A DNA stretch of 64,000 nt from DASQZK01 sp963732905 (GCA_963732905.1 CAVTBM010000010.1:248001-312000), one strand, 5' to 3'; positions 52,787-63,110 are shown, counted from the first letter of the stretch. Made by a program: numbers and translations. Notes: a model not told the origin generated them from the sequence alone.

Positions 52787-55147
52787 ATGAAAAGAGTCAG
52801 TCTGTTTATCGTTTTAACTTTGTTATGTATCTCCTCTTTTGCCCAGATCAGTGGTAAGGTCACCGATGGGATTACCGGCGAAGTGCTGATCGGTGCTCAT
52901 GTCATTTTGTACCAGCAACCTGGCTCAGTGGCTGCTGATCAGGCTATAACCGGCAGGCAGGGTGAATTTATTTTTAATGGCAGTTATGGGAAAAGCGTCG
53001 ATGTAGTCGTTTCATACCTTGGTTATAAGATGTACCGTTCTTTAATTCTTGATGGAACCGTCGCAACACACCTCGATATAAAACTCGAACGGACCGCTGT
53101 TCCGGTAGGCGAAGTCACGGTAACGACCACCAGGAAGGAACAGTCGCAGCGTGAACTGGACATTCCCATGGCTGTGGTAACCGAAAAGAAAATTGACCGT
53201 ATTGGCGGCTTCACCGCACCGGAAATGCTGAAGAACGAGCCGGGCATAAATCTGGCAAGGGACGGCATCTGGGCTACCAGCCTCAATATTAGAGGCCTTT
53301 CCGAACAAAGGATCGTTACCCTCGTTGACGGGAACAGGATTGAAACGGCAACCGATATTGCAGCCGGCATGGCACTCATCGATGTGAACGACATTGAAAG
53401 GATCGAGGTTATCAAAGGGGCTGCCTCATCTCTTTACGGAACCGGTGCCCTCGGCGGCGTAGTGAATATCATTACGAAAGACGGCCATTACAATGATGGT
53501 TTTTATACGGAAGGAAATGTCACCGGCATGGTTCAGTCCGTAAACAGGATGCATTCAGAAAATGCAGCCTTGCTGATGGGGAACAGGAAGTGGTATATGC
53601 GGGTGAGTGGAACGAACCAGGTGGCCCAAAATGCTATGACCCCGAAAGGAGAACTGCCAAACAGCCAGTTCAGCGATAAGGACATTTCCATAAAGCTTTC
53701 GGCGAAACCTTTCAAAAACCAGGAGCTTAAATTCAACTATCAGCGATATGATGCCAGGGATGTCGGTATTCCGGGAGGTTCCGCTTTCCCGGAACAGGCA
53801 ACGGCAACTTACCCCAGGGAGCTCAGGGATATGTTTAGTGCCGGTTATAAGATCAACACCGGGAACAAGGTCTTCAGGGATGTCAGACTAAAATACTTCC
53901 ACCAGTACATTTTACGGGATGTGCTCCTAAAACCTTCATCTGCGGTGACAATGATGCCTAAAGGATTTCACACCACCGACGGACTTCAGCTTCAGTCTTC
54001 CATCATTCCGGGCAAAGGCCATTCGATGATCGCCGGCATCGACCTCTGGCAGAGAAACCTTCGTACAGAAAGAGTTAAGGATATTTATCAGCCGGTGACC
54101 GGATACCCCGACAGCCTTAACCATATCATCCGGGGGGAGATCCCTATCCCCGAATCCCGGTATGCCAGCGGCGGTGTATTCGTCCAGGATGAATTCAGAT
54201 CGTTCGGCGACAGGCTAAAAGTCACCCTGGGTGGCCGCTTTGACCTGATCAATGTTCAGAATGATCAGGCTGTGGATCCCGCTTACGTGATCGTGAATGG
54301 TCATGAACAAAACCCGGTGATGAACCAGCGGGTGACCTTCGAAAAAAACAATGTCAATAATACAAGCTGGAGTGCAAATCTGGGTTTGCTTTACAAGCTG
54401 ACATCCAGCCTTGATCTGACCGCATCTGTTTCACGCGCCTTCCGCTCACCTTCCATTGAAGAGCGCTACAAATATATTGACCTCTCGCAGAAGGTGGAGA
54501 TCGGGAATCCCGACCTTAAACCGGAAGACGGCTACTTCGCCAATCTGGGTGTGAAACTCTGGAAATCCAGGCTTCATATTTCCGTAGACGGGTTTATGAA
54601 TGCCATGACCAATCTTATTGTGGCAGTTCCCGGTACCGTGGTTTATAATTACACTGATCAGCCCGGTAAGCAGGATACTCTTCCGGCCCTGATCAATTCA
54701 AACGTGGATAAGGCTCTGCTGTATGGTTACGACCTGAGTTTCAGTTACAATTTGTATGACGGATTCGTTCTGTTCGGTTCTTCCGCTTATGTAAGAGGGA
54801 TAGACCGGACGGATGGTACGGCGAATCTGCCGCTCATTCCGCCACTCACAGGAAGGGTAGGGCTCCGTTATGAGAATGCGATGTGGTTTGGTGCCGAAGC
54901 AGCCTGTAACATGACCGGCAGACAGGATAAGATTGTTGAAGGCGAAACGGCAACAGGAGGATATGCTACCTATGATTTCCGTTTATACAGTAAGCCTTTT
55001 GATCTTGGTTTTGCCCGGTTCAATATTTACGCCGGCGTTGAAAACCTGTTTAACCGGGCTTATATTGATTTTCTCTCTACCAACCGTGGTCTCATCAAAT
55101 ATGAACCGGGACGAAATATCTATGTGAGGGTAAAAATGGAATTTTGA
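52787..55147 (+). CDS. TonB-dependent receptor
   Basis: A 786-residue outer-membrane receptor. A signal peptide (about 1-19) and a carboxypeptidase-regulatory-like domain (about 20-105, GKVTDGITGEVLIGAHV) precede a plug (GVWATS-like NLARDGIWATSLNIRGLS, VIKGAASSLYGTGALGGVVN) and a 22-strand barrel ending in VRVKMEF. The plug and barrel resemble iron-siderophore, haem or cobalamin receptors rather than SusC. No SusD partner follows. It is co-transcribed with the TM1266-family gene under a Rex-like site, so metal supply for Fe-S or hydrogenase proteins is a reasonable inference. Confidence 0.88.
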   Translation: MKRVSLFIVLTLLCISSFAQISGKVTDGITGEVLIGAHVILYQQPGSVAADQAITGRQGEFIFNGSYGKSVDVVVSYLGYKMYRSLILDGTVATHLDIKLERTAVPVGEVTVTTTRKEQSQRELDIPMAVVTEKKIDRIGGFTAPEMLKNEPGINLARDGIWATSLNIRGLSEQRIVTLVDGNRIETATDIAAGMALIDVNDIERIEVIKGAASSLYGTGALGGVVNIITKDGHYNDGFYTEGNVTGMVQSVNRMHSENAALLMGNRKWYMRVSGTNQVAQNAMTPKGELPNSQFSDKDISIKLSAKPFKNQELKFNYQRYDARDVGIPGGSAFPEQATATYPRELRDMFSAGYKINTGNKVFRDVRLKYFHQYILRDVLLKPSSAVTMMPKGFHTTDGLQLQSSIIPGKGHSMIAGIDLWQRNLRTERVKDIYQPVTGYPDSLNHIIRGEIPIPESRYASGGVFVQDEFRSFGDRLKVTLGGRFDLINVQNDQAVDPAYVIVNGHEQNPVMNQRVTFEKNNVNNTSWSANLGLLYKLTSSLDLTASVSRAFRSPSIEERYKYIDLSQKVEIGNPDLKPEDGYFANLGVKLWKSRLHISVDGFMNAMTNLIVAVPGTVVYNYTDQPGKQDTLPALINSNVDKALLYGYDLSFSYNLYDGFVLFGSSAYVRGIDRTDGTANLPLIPPLTGRVGLRYENAMWFGAEAACNMTGRQDKIVEGETATGGYATYDFRLYSKPFDLGFARFNIYAGVENLFNRAYIDFLSTNRGLIKYEPGRNIYVRVKMEF

Positions 55148-55188
55148 AAATATCCAACGACGTCATCGTCGTTGGATATTTTCAAAAT
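55141..55188. terminator. Bidirectional terminator, perfect 22-bp palindrome
   Basis: A perfect inverted repeat centred on TCAT at 55163-55166, with ATTTTGAAAA ends and a CCAACGACG inner stem. It includes the TGA of the receptor gene and has A/T runs on both sides. It lies between the convergent receptor and metY genes, so it can end transcripts from both. Confidence 0.8.
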
Positions 55189-55201
55189 ACCGGATCTAAC
55201 A

Positions 55202-56527
55202 TCATGCATGCACCTTCCCGGTGCCGGTTTTCACTCTGTTATAGGCTTCTATAAGGTCGAGTTTAATATCGTCGAGATGTTCGAGTCCGACCGACAGCCT
55301 GAGTGCATCGGGTTCAACACCGGTTGCCAGCTGTTCCGCATCGGAAAGTTGTTCGTGTGTTGTACTTGCCGGATGGATGATAAGGGTTCTGGCATCACCT
55401 ACATTGGCAAGGTGCGAAATCAGTGTGAGATTATTTACCAAAGCAATAGCTGATTCCTTTCCTCCTTTGACATTGAAGGTCAGCACGCCCCCGAATCCGT
55501 GACTCAGGTATTTCTTTGCCATGTTATGATAGGGATTATCTTCCAGCCCGGGATAAGTGACCTTGGTCACCCAGTCCTGTTCCCTCAGCCATTTGGCCAT
55601 GGCCAGTGTATTGTCGGCGTGTCTTTGGACACGAAGCGACAAAGTTTCGATACCCTGGATCAGTAAAAAGGCATTAAACGGGCTGAGTGCATTTCCATAA
55701 TCACGTAATCCTTCAACCCTGGCCCTGATGGCAAAAGCAATATTACCGAAGGGGCCATTCTCTCCAAATACATCCCAGAATACAAGACCGTGATAACCTT
55801 CGGAGGGTTCGGTAAACTGTGGGAATTTACCGTTTGCCCAGTTGAAATTGCCACCGTCGATGATGACTCCGCCAATACTGTTGCCATGCCCGCCGATCCA
55901 TTTGGTGGCCGATTCAACTACGATGTTGGCACCATGTTCCAAAGGTCTGCACAGGTACCCGCCGGCACCAAAGGTATTATCCACAACCAGGGGGATGCCA
56001 TGCTTTTGTGCAATAGCAGCCAGTGCTTCAAAGTCGGGGATGTTGAACTTTGGATTACCTATCGTTTCAACATAGATGGCTTTCGTTTTTGCATCAATCT
56101 TTTTTTCATATTCGGCAGGATCATCACCCTTTACAAAACGGGCTTCAATTCCCAGCCTCTTAAACTGTACTTTAAACTGGTTAAACGTACCTCCATAGAG
56201 ATAGGATGTGGAAACGAAATTATCACCCAGTTCCATGATGTTCGTGAGTGCCAAAAATTGCGCCGACTGACCACTGGACGTGGCCAGGGCGGCTGTCCCG
56301 CCTTCCAGCGCTGCCATCCTCTTTTCAAACACGTCGGTGGTTGGGTTCATGATCCTGGTGTAGATATTCCCGAATTTTTTCAGGGCGAAAAGATCAGCAG
56401 CGTGATCCGTATCATTAAAAGTGTACGAGGTTGTCTGATAAATTGGGACAGCCCTTGAATTCGTTGCCGGATCGGGAGAATAGCCGGCATGAAGCTGTAA
56501 TGTGTCGAAATGATAAGCGTTACTCAT
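55202..56527 (-). CDS. metY: O-acetylhomoserine sulfhydrylase (Cys/Met PLP enzyme)
   Basis: A 441-residue enzyme of the Cys/Met-metabolism PLP family. The PLP lysine is in VVESATKWIGGHGN, with upstream TSGQSAQ and YVETIGNPKFN, and late PASTTHEQL. The length and the long insert around the active site fit O-acetylhomoserine aminocarboxypropyltransferase (MetY), which makes homocysteine from O-acetylhomoserine and sulfide. It stands alone with a long upstream region. Confidence 0.92.
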   Translation of the reverse strand: MSNAYHFDTLQLHAGYSPDPATNSRAVPIYQTTSYTFNDTDHAADLFALKKFGNIYTRIMNPTTDVFEKRMAALEGGTAALATSSGQSAQFLALTNIMELGDNFVSTSYLYGGTFNQFKVQFKRLGIEARFVKGDDPAEYEKKIDAKTKAIYVETIGNPKFNIPDFEALAAIAQKHGIPLVVDNTFGAGGYLCRPLEHGANIVVESATKWIGGHGNSIGGVIIDGGNFNWANGKFPQFTEPSEGYHGLVFWDVFGENGPFGNIAFAIRARVEGLRDYGNALSPFNAFLLIQGIETLSLRVQRHADNTLAMAKWLREQDWVTKVTYPGLEDNPYHNMAKKYLSHGFGGVLTFNVKGGKESAIALVNNLTLISHLANVGDARTLIIHPASTTHEQLSDAEQLATGVEPDALRLSVGLEHLDDIKLDLIEAYNRVKTGTGKVHA

Positions 56528-57246
56528 GATAAAGATATTTACGGGTTATTATTCATAATGATCTTATAAGGATATTAAGCATCTTTTAACGGTCACCCCC
56601 TGAGGTTCCGGATAGAAGCTAAGAGATAATGCACGGGAATGGCTCAGGGACACATGAAAAAAACACAATGATGCATCATACAAACATATGATGACGTGAT
56701 AAGGTTGAACCTTACGGAATATTTCCCTGATTTGAACTGAACTGTGGAATTTTTCATGCTTGTCAGATTTATATTTATCAGGCAATGTTACCTGACCAGG
56801 AATTGGCACCTTTTCCGGAGTAAGGATGGTTGCCAGAGGGTCAATGAGCCTGTCTCTCGCCTCTTCTTTATAAACCACAATCTATTTTAAGATAGGATAG
56901 ATTTACGTATGTAAATTAAGACAAACTTATCCGAATTACCAAATGAAAATTGTAAAAAATATGTTAAAAAGCATAATTAGGGTTGGAATACCCCAAAAGA
57001 AGGGGCCTGGTAAACCTTGCCGAATTGATGTTGCTGGCATAGAGGCTCCGGATATTCGTCCAAACGATTTGGCCGGCAGGTCCGGATTGTAAATAGTCCA
57101 GCTTCCCGACTGTCCATCCAGGCTATGGTCGCCACGAAATAATTAAAACGCGAACCATCCGGTAATTCCCATTCCAAGGTCCGCATGTAATTATCGGACG
57201 TCCTAATGTAAATTATCCAATAACATAAGAAGGAGGAGTTGCTGAA
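56528..57246. other. Gene-free stretch with the metY leader
   Basis: 719 bp. A TATGTTTG (minus strand, 56688-56681) could be a -7 element and would give a metY leader of about 145 nt. The leader contains a long-range CCTGAG/CTCAGG stem. No known riboswitch consensus was matched with confidence. Open frames at 56564-56878 and 56977-57186 (minus) have no recognisable features. Confidence 0.45.
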
Positions 57247-58188
57247 CTATTGTGACAGGAGGACGATTTTTCCCCTGGCCCTGCCGGTCTCACTGTATTC
57301 GTGTGCTTTACGGGCTTCCCGGAGAGGGAAAGTCCGGTCTATGATTACCTTAATTTTCCCTAAAGCAACACGGTCCCTGATCCATTTTATGTCATCCTGA
57401 TTATTTTTTAATAAGACCATTTTCACTTTTCTGGATGAGAACAGGGTTGTCCAGGCCTGTACGAAATAGGTTCTGAAGGAATGATTCAGTTTAATAAGGT
57501 ATCCGTGTTTTTTAAGGGAATGTCTTACCTGTTGGAACGTTTTGTTACCCACAGCGTCGATGATCACATCGTACACACCAGAATTCAGGGTAAAATCGTC
57601 ATGCCCGTAGTCGACTACCTCATCGGCACCGAGAGACTTTACAAGTTCGCTGTTCCGGCTGCTGCATACACCGGTCACCCTGGCGCCCAGTAATTTGGCA
57701 ATTTGAACAGCGTAAGTTCCGACACCGCCCGAAGCACCGTTGATCAGTACATGCATCCCCTCCTCAAACCTGGTATGGTCGCGCAGAGCCTGAAGTGGTG
57801 TGACCCCTGCAATGGCAAAGGTACAGGCTTCCTCGAAAGATATGTTATCAGGAAGCACAACGGCATTTTCTGCAGGCATACAGGCAAATTCAGCATAACC
57901 TCCGCCCTTGTAACTCAGGCCGGCAAAAACTCTCATACCAGGCTGGAGGATTTTTACATCCCTGCCCACAGATTCAATGATGCCAGCCACTTCACCTCCA
58001 AGATAAACCGGGAATTTTCGCCCGGTGATGATTTTCAGGCGTCCCATGCGAATCTTCCAGTCGACGGGATTGACGGACACAGCCCTGACTTTTACCAGGA
58101 TATCGCCGGCAGAAGGCCGGGGTGTTACCACGTCGGTGTATTCAAGTACTTCAGGTCCGCCATAGCGGTTAAGGATAATTGCTTTCAT
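57247..58188 (-). CDS. Zinc-independent MDR oxidoreductase (quinone reductase-like)
   Basis: A 313-residue medium-chain dehydrogenase/reductase with the GroES-like N-terminal fold (VRAVSVNPVDWKIRMG) and the NADPH-binding GASGGVGTYAVQIAKLLGA motif. The zinc-ligand cysteines of alcohol dehydrogenases are missing, so it is of the quinone oxidoreductase class. It ends ARGKIVLLSQ. Substrate unknown. Confidence 0.88.
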   Translation of the reverse strand: MKAIILNRYGGPEVLEYTDVVTPRPSAGDILVKVRAVSVNPVDWKIRMGRLKIITGRKFPVYLGGEVAGIIESVGRDVKILQPGMRVFAGLSYKGGGYAEFACMPAENAVVLPDNISFEEACTFAIAGVTPLQALRDHTRFEEGMHVLINGASGGVGTYAVQIAKLLGARVTGVCSSRNSELVKSLGADEVVDYGHDDFTLNSGVYDVIIDAVGNKTFQQVRHSLKKHGYLIKLNHSFRTYFVQAWTTLFSSRKVKMVLLKNNQDDIKWIRDRVALGKIKVIIDRTFPLREARKAHEYSETGRARGKIVLLSQ

Positions 58189-58214
58189 GTTTTACAAGTC
58201 CGGTTTGGGAAATA

Positions 58215-58244
58215 CAAAAATAAACTTTTATGTTGAACGTCAAA
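58215..58244 (-). promoter_or_regulatory. Bacteroidota-type promoter
   Basis: On the minus strand TTTG (58244-58241) and TATTTTTG (58222-58215) are separated by 18 bp, about 27 bp before the ATG at 58188. Confidence 0.5.
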
Positions 58245-58248
58245 GGTT

Positions 58249-60387
58249 TTACAAGGTCACCCTGATACCCGGACCGAGCAAAATGAACCATTTTCCCTGG
58301 TTAAGCTTATAGCCCCCTCCCAGGTACAAGGGGAAAGTTAGTTTAAGATCCCTTCGCGTCGGATATATACTTCCCAAAACTACGAGACACATATCCCGGT
58401 CAACACTGGCGTTGGTCGTCAGGTTAAAGGTGTTCAGGGCAAGGAAGCCGGCACCTATGCGGTATGGTTTGTATTTCCCCGGCCTTTCCTGATCATAAAA
58501 ACTGAACTGGGCGATCATAGCCATGCTGATACCACCGAAATTCTGATACTGGCTGCTTTCACCGTTACTCGCACCAAACGTGTTGATAAGCAATCCAGCC
58601 GGAAAAGAGACGTCGATATCGAAAGATACATCCCTCTGAACGTAAATTTCGAACTCTTTTTTGAACGTCTGACCTGTATATTTATCTTTCTGATCGGATA
58701 TAGTGATGTCAATCTTAGCCCAGTCAAGCAACTCGTAAGTCTTTTTCTTCAGGTACTTATTCAGGCTAATGGCGGTGGCAGTTTCATCGCTTCGGTTATA
58801 ATAGGGCGACCTGGGCGATTTTTCTCCCGGGATGATGACTATATTATCAATCGTCTCAAGTTCGATCAGCTCATTATTCTTTCCGGTTACTTTAATGTCA
58901 ATTTTCAGGTATTGCTTGCCATACAGCTTATCGGGCGAGTCAATCCTGTTCCTGTCGAAATCGAATACAATATCCCTGATGGTTTTGTCATACATCATAA
59001 CTCCTGTAACATTGCTGACCACTTTGTCCCCGTTGCCATAGTTGATCTTTACAAAGTCGAAATCCCTGGCTTGCTGGAACTCCTTTACATTCAGTGAAAA
59101 ACCGGTGGGTTCACCATGATTGTAAAGTTCTATTTTCCGCTTACTTACGGTCAGCGGTACTTTAAGTTTGAACATCACGTAGTTATCATTCCTGAGTGTG
59201 GTATCCGAAGTCATGTTTTCAACATCTTCCCAGTGCAGATCAGCTTTGTAGAGGGTCTGCCCTTCGACCCTGACATTGACCACCTCTCCGGGATATACAT
59301 TCAGATTGTCACTCCAGTCAATGCCCTGGTGAAGTACGGAGATCTTTGAAACGGAGGTTTTTGGTGTGATGCTCAGGTTGGTAATGAATTTTGCTTTGTC
59401 ACCGTCTTTTATATAAAGGTACCCGTCCGAGGCCTTATGAAAGTTATACAAACGCAGGATACACAGGATTTTATTATTGGCAAGCAGGTTCCGGGTAAAT
59501 AATTCGGCGATGAGAGGTCCGCCGGGCTCTTCCTGGTTCTCAATACGGTAGGTCTTGGTCATTTCCATACCCGGTTCATAATCCATCTGAATTTCAATCC
59601 CTTCGGTTTTTGCACTTTCGTCCAGGGTAACCTCTTTTTTATCCAAACTGAGAAATCTTAGCCGGCTCTGGCGAACAGTGAAAGAATAAGATAACGGCGG
59701 GAGTTGGTAACTTATCCTTCCAAGGGAATCGATAAAAGGTTTTTTCGTTTTCAGGGAGAAATTCAAGGTCTGTCTTCCCAAAGATTTAGCCAGAACATGA
59801 AGTATGAGCTGGTTTGACTGGATGATGACTCTGTAGTCGATGGTTCCTGAGGTTTCCCATTTGAGAATTTCCTGAATATTCTGCAGATTACTGGCCGACA
59901 ATTCAAAAGTTTTTTCCTCGCCGATATAAATCTCATCACCGGGTGGATAAAAGGCTACCTCGGTTTTCGTGGTTGGAAAGAGCGGAACGTCCACAACCCT
60001 TGTTGAATCAGTCGAATCGGTGACAGCGAAACTGAATTTCAGGAAGTCGGTTTTCGTTAAATTACGGAAACGGACTTTAAACCGGATCATCTCCGGGTTA
60101 ATCCACAGGAGTGAGTCGATCAGTTCGAAATCACCGGAAGGCAGCAGGTGAAGGGCTTTCTGATATATCCCTTTGAAGGGCACCAGATCTACCTGGGCCA
60201 CCTCATCTTCATTGTTATACCGGAAATAGATTTTCTTTTTTCCGTCTACAGTCACCGTGTTTTTAAGATATGAATACTCGAGGGTGTCAAGCCTCAGAAT
60301 CACATTATGAAACAAAGAGCCGGTCTGACCGGCAAGAGGAAATATCAATCCAAAAAGCAGTAAAATGATTGAGATGTTTTTCTTCAT
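58249..60387 (-). CDS. Large secreted protein, probable outer-membrane anchor
   Basis: A 712-residue protein with a signal peptide (about 1-20, ending PLAGQ). It has several beta-sandwich-like segments (repeated phrases such as YIGEEKTFELSASNL and VYPGEVVNVRVEGQTLYK). The C-terminal ~130 residues alternate like barrel strands (PLYLGGGYKLNQGKWFILLGPGIRVTL). No catalytic motif is seen. It resembles conserved hypothetical Bacteroidota surface proteins; function unknown. Confidence 0.72.
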   Translation of the reverse strand: MKKNISIILLLFGLIFPLAGQTGSLFHNVILRLDTLEYSYLKNTVTVDGKKKIYFRYNNEDEVAQVDLVPFKGIYQKALHLLPSGDFELIDSLLWINPEMIRFKVRFRNLTKTDFLKFSFAVTDSTDSTRVVDVPLFPTTKTEVAFYPPGDEIYIGEEKTFELSASNLQNIQEILKWETSGTIDYRVIIQSNQLILHVLAKSLGRQTLNFSLKTKKPFIDSLGRISYQLPPLSYSFTVRQSRLRFLSLDKKEVTLDESAKTEGIEIQMDYEPGMEMTKTYRIENQEEPGGPLIAELFTRNLLANNKILCILRLYNFHKASDGYLYIKDGDKAKFITNLSITPKTSVSKISVLHQGIDWSDNLNVYPGEVVNVRVEGQTLYKADLHWEDVENMTSDTTLRNDNYVMFKLKVPLTVSKRKIELYNHGEPTGFSLNVKEFQQARDFDFVKINYGNGDKVVSNVTGVMMYDKTIRDIVFDFDRNRIDSPDKLYGKQYLKIDIKVTGKNNELIELETIDNIVIIPGEKSPRSPYYNRSDETATAISLNKYLKKKTYELLDWAKIDITISDQKDKYTGQTFKKEFEIYVQRDVSFDIDVSFPAGLLINTFGASNGESSQYQNFGGISMAMIAQFSFYDQERPGKYKPYRIGAGFLALNTFNLTTNASVDRDMCLVVLGSIYPTRRDLKLTFPLYLGGGYKLNQGKWFILLGPGIRVTL

Positions 60388-60871
60388 GGGTATAATTCAG
60401 GTTATCGCTACAAATGTAATGTTTATGTTAAAAATAGGTATCTGTACTGTATTATTTACACTAATATCTTTCTTCCATTCATTCCAGAGGCTTTCCCGAC
60501 AGGGCCATTTTGCTTTTATTTCTTTAGTATGGGAGCTTCAATTATTGCATTTCATACGGGAATTTCCGATACCGGTTACTATCGCGCATCCGTAAGGGCA
60601 GTCAAAGCCTGTTTGCAGGATCTCTATAATAAACGAAAGGTTCAGATAATCAGTATAGCAGATATTGAAACAGTTTTTTTTAGTGCAGGTGACTTTTACT
60701 CTACTTCCCTTTTTTAAGATATTGTATAAAATCTGTCCGGAATAAATTTGCGGATTTGCCTGAAATTCATTGCCGTCTTTTCCCCGGTCATCTGCATGCT
60801 GTTGAGCAGGGTTAATGATTATGTCCTCCTGATTTAGGACGTCTTTCGTATCTTTGTCCAAAACCTGTTAC
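60388..60871. other. Gene-free stretch between divergent genes
   Basis: 484 bp. CAAATGTA at 60411-60418 gives TACATTTG on the minus strand, a possible -7 element for the large secreted protein. Short open frames on both strands look spurious. Confidence 0.4.
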
Positions 60872-62948
60872 ATGACCCATCGTATTGTAGAAGAGCTGAT
60901 ACATCCCGGTAGCATTGCCATAATCGGAGGATCGAACAATGTCCACAAGCCGGGAGGAAAGATTCTGCAGAATATCCTTGCCGGGAATTTCTCCGGTAAG
61001 CTGTATGTTGTTAATCCGAAGGAAGAAGCTGTTCAGGGTGTGAAAGCCTTTAGATCCGTTTCCGATCTGCCGCCTGCGGATCTTGCTATACTGGCCATAC
61101 CTGCTGCACTTTGTGTTGAGGCTGTTGAAACACTTACAAGTAAAAACAATACGAGGGCATTCATCATCATTTCGGCCGGATTTTCTGAGGAAAATGAAGA
61201 AGGGGTAAGGCTTGAAAAGGAAATAGTGAGGATGGTGGAGAGTGTGAAAGGCTCACTTATTGGTCCAAACTGCATAGGGGTGATGACGCCTTCGTACCAG
61301 GGAGTATTCACCGCTCCGATCCCCAAATTATCACCCAATGGTTGTGATTTTATTTCCGGCTCCGGCGCGACGGCTGTTTTTATCATGGAGTCAGGAATAC
61401 CCTAAAGGGCTGACCTTTTCCTCAGTATTTTCTGTAGGGAACAGTGCCATGCTTGGCGTCGAGGATATGGTGGAATACCTGGATCTGACCTACGATCCGG
61501 AGACCAGCTCGAGGATAAAGATCCTCTATGTGGAAAGTATCAAAGATCCGGATAAATTACTGAAACATGCAGCCTCTCTGATCCGGAAGGGCTGCCGTAT
61601 TGCCGCAATCAAGTCGGGGGGGTCGGAAGCCGGCAGCCGGGCGGCCTCTTCACATACAGGCGCTATTGCAAGCTCTGATCTGGCTGTTGAAGCCCTGTTC
61701 CGTAAAGCCGGCATCGTGAGGTGTTTTGGCCGCGAAGAACTCTCCACAGTTGCCGGCATATTTATGCACCCCGATCTGAAAGGCAAACGCATTGCCATCA
61801 TCACCCATGCCGGGGGACCCGCGGTCATGCTCACCGATGCATTGTCGACCGGAGGGTTAAATATTCCCCGTATCGAGGGCCCTGCTGCCCATGAACTGCT
61901 CTCAGAGCTGTACCCCGGATCCTCGGTTTCCAATCCCATCGATATACTGGCTACAGGTACTGCCGGTCAGCTGGGTACGGTCATTGACTTTTGTGAAAAC
62001 CGGTTCGAAAACATCGATGCGATGATGGTTATCTTCGGGAGCAGCGGACTGAATGAGGTATATGATGCCTACGACGTCCTTCATACGAAGATGCAATCCT
62101 GCACGAAGCCTATTTTCCCGATCCTCCCATCCGTCAGTACAGCCCGCAGGGAAGTTGAAAGTTTTCTCGGAAAGGGGCACGTTTGCTTCCCCGATGAAGT
62201 GGTACTGGGAAATGCTCTGACTAAAGTTTTCAACACCCCCAAACCGGCAGATGAAAAAATTTTTCTGGATGGGGTGGATATACCGGAAATAAGACGGATC
62301 ATAGACCGCGTTGATTCAGGATACATTCCGGTGAATGAGATACAGGCACTGCTCGATGCGGCAAGTATTCCCAGGGTGAAGGAGGGGGTGGCCAAAAATC
62401 GGAAAGCTCTTTTATCCCTGGCTGAGGAAGTCGGATATCCTCTCGTGATGAAGGTTACCGGGCCACTTCATAAATCGGATGTTGGCGGGGTCACCTTGAA
62501 TGTCAAGTCCAAAACTCATCTGATGGCTGAATTTAACCGGATGAAAAAGATCAGGGGATATAAGGGCATCCTGCTCCAGCCAATGCTTTCAGGTCTCGAG
62601 CTTTTTCTTGGAGCCACTTATGAGCCCAAATTCGGGCATGTCGTACTTTGCGGACTGGGAGGCATTTTCGTGGAAGTCATACAGGATGTCTCCTCGGGAC
62701 TGGCACCTCTCACCCGTGATGAAGCCATGAGCATGATCCGTTCACTGAAATCCTATAAAATCCTGCGCGGCGCACGGGGAACACAGAGCGTGGATATCGA
62801 CCTTTATGCAGAAATTATCATGAGGCTGTCAAGCCTGCTGCGGTTTGCCACAGAAATCAAGGAGATGGATCTCAATCCTCTCATCGGTAAAGAAGACCAG
62901 ATTTTTGTGGTGGATGCAAGGATAAGAGTGGAAAAGAAGAAAGTTTAG
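60872..62948 (+). pseudogene. ADP-forming acyl-CoA synthetase, single-base frameshift
   Basis: Two frames together encode a ~691-residue NDP-forming acyl-CoA synthetase. They contain a CoA-binding domain (SIAIIGGSNN), ligase domains with the phospho-His site (SSHTGAIASSD) and a C-terminal ATP-grasp part (PLVMKVTGPLHKSDVGGV). The break is in CCC at 61400-61402: removing one C turns GIP-stop into GIPKGLTFSSVF. Both parts are otherwise intact, so a sequencing error or very recent mutation is likely. The enzyme makes ATP from acyl-CoA, typically in amino-acid fermentation. ATG at 60872 was preferred over a TTG at 60854. Confidence 0.82.
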
Positions 62949-63110
62949 TTGTTTAGTTGTTTAGTTGTTTAGTTGTTGAGTTGTTGAGTTGTGCCTGGAC
63001 GCTTCCTGTCTCCAACCCAATCCCTTAATCCCTCAATCCCTCAATCCCTCAATCCCTTAATCCCTCAATCCCTCAATCCCCAACTCCCCAACTCCCTCCA
63101 TTCTATACTC
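62949..63110 (+). repeat. GTTTAGTT and CCCTCAAT tandem repeats
   Basis: Five or six GTTTAGTT/GTTGAGTT units directly after the stop codon, then about eight CCCTCAAT/CCCTTAAT units. The latter are the complement of the GGGATTGA units at 52240-52320. Confidence 0.75.

Noticed and set aside
56528..56700. SAM riboswitch upstream of metY
   Set aside because: Neither the GGCAACC core of SAM-I nor a convincing SAM-II pseudoknot was found, so it is kept only as an open question.
56564..56878. 104-codon minus-strand open frame upstream of metY
   Set aside because: Composition is not protein-like, and it covers the likely metY leader and promoter.
56977..57186. 69-codon minus-strand open frame
   Set aside because: No recognisable motif and no family match that I know; it could be a gene fragment, but the evidence is too thin.
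60538..60861. 107-codon minus-strand open frame
   Set aside because: No start context, motif or conservation clue; it overlaps the likely promoter region of the acyl-CoA synthetase gene.
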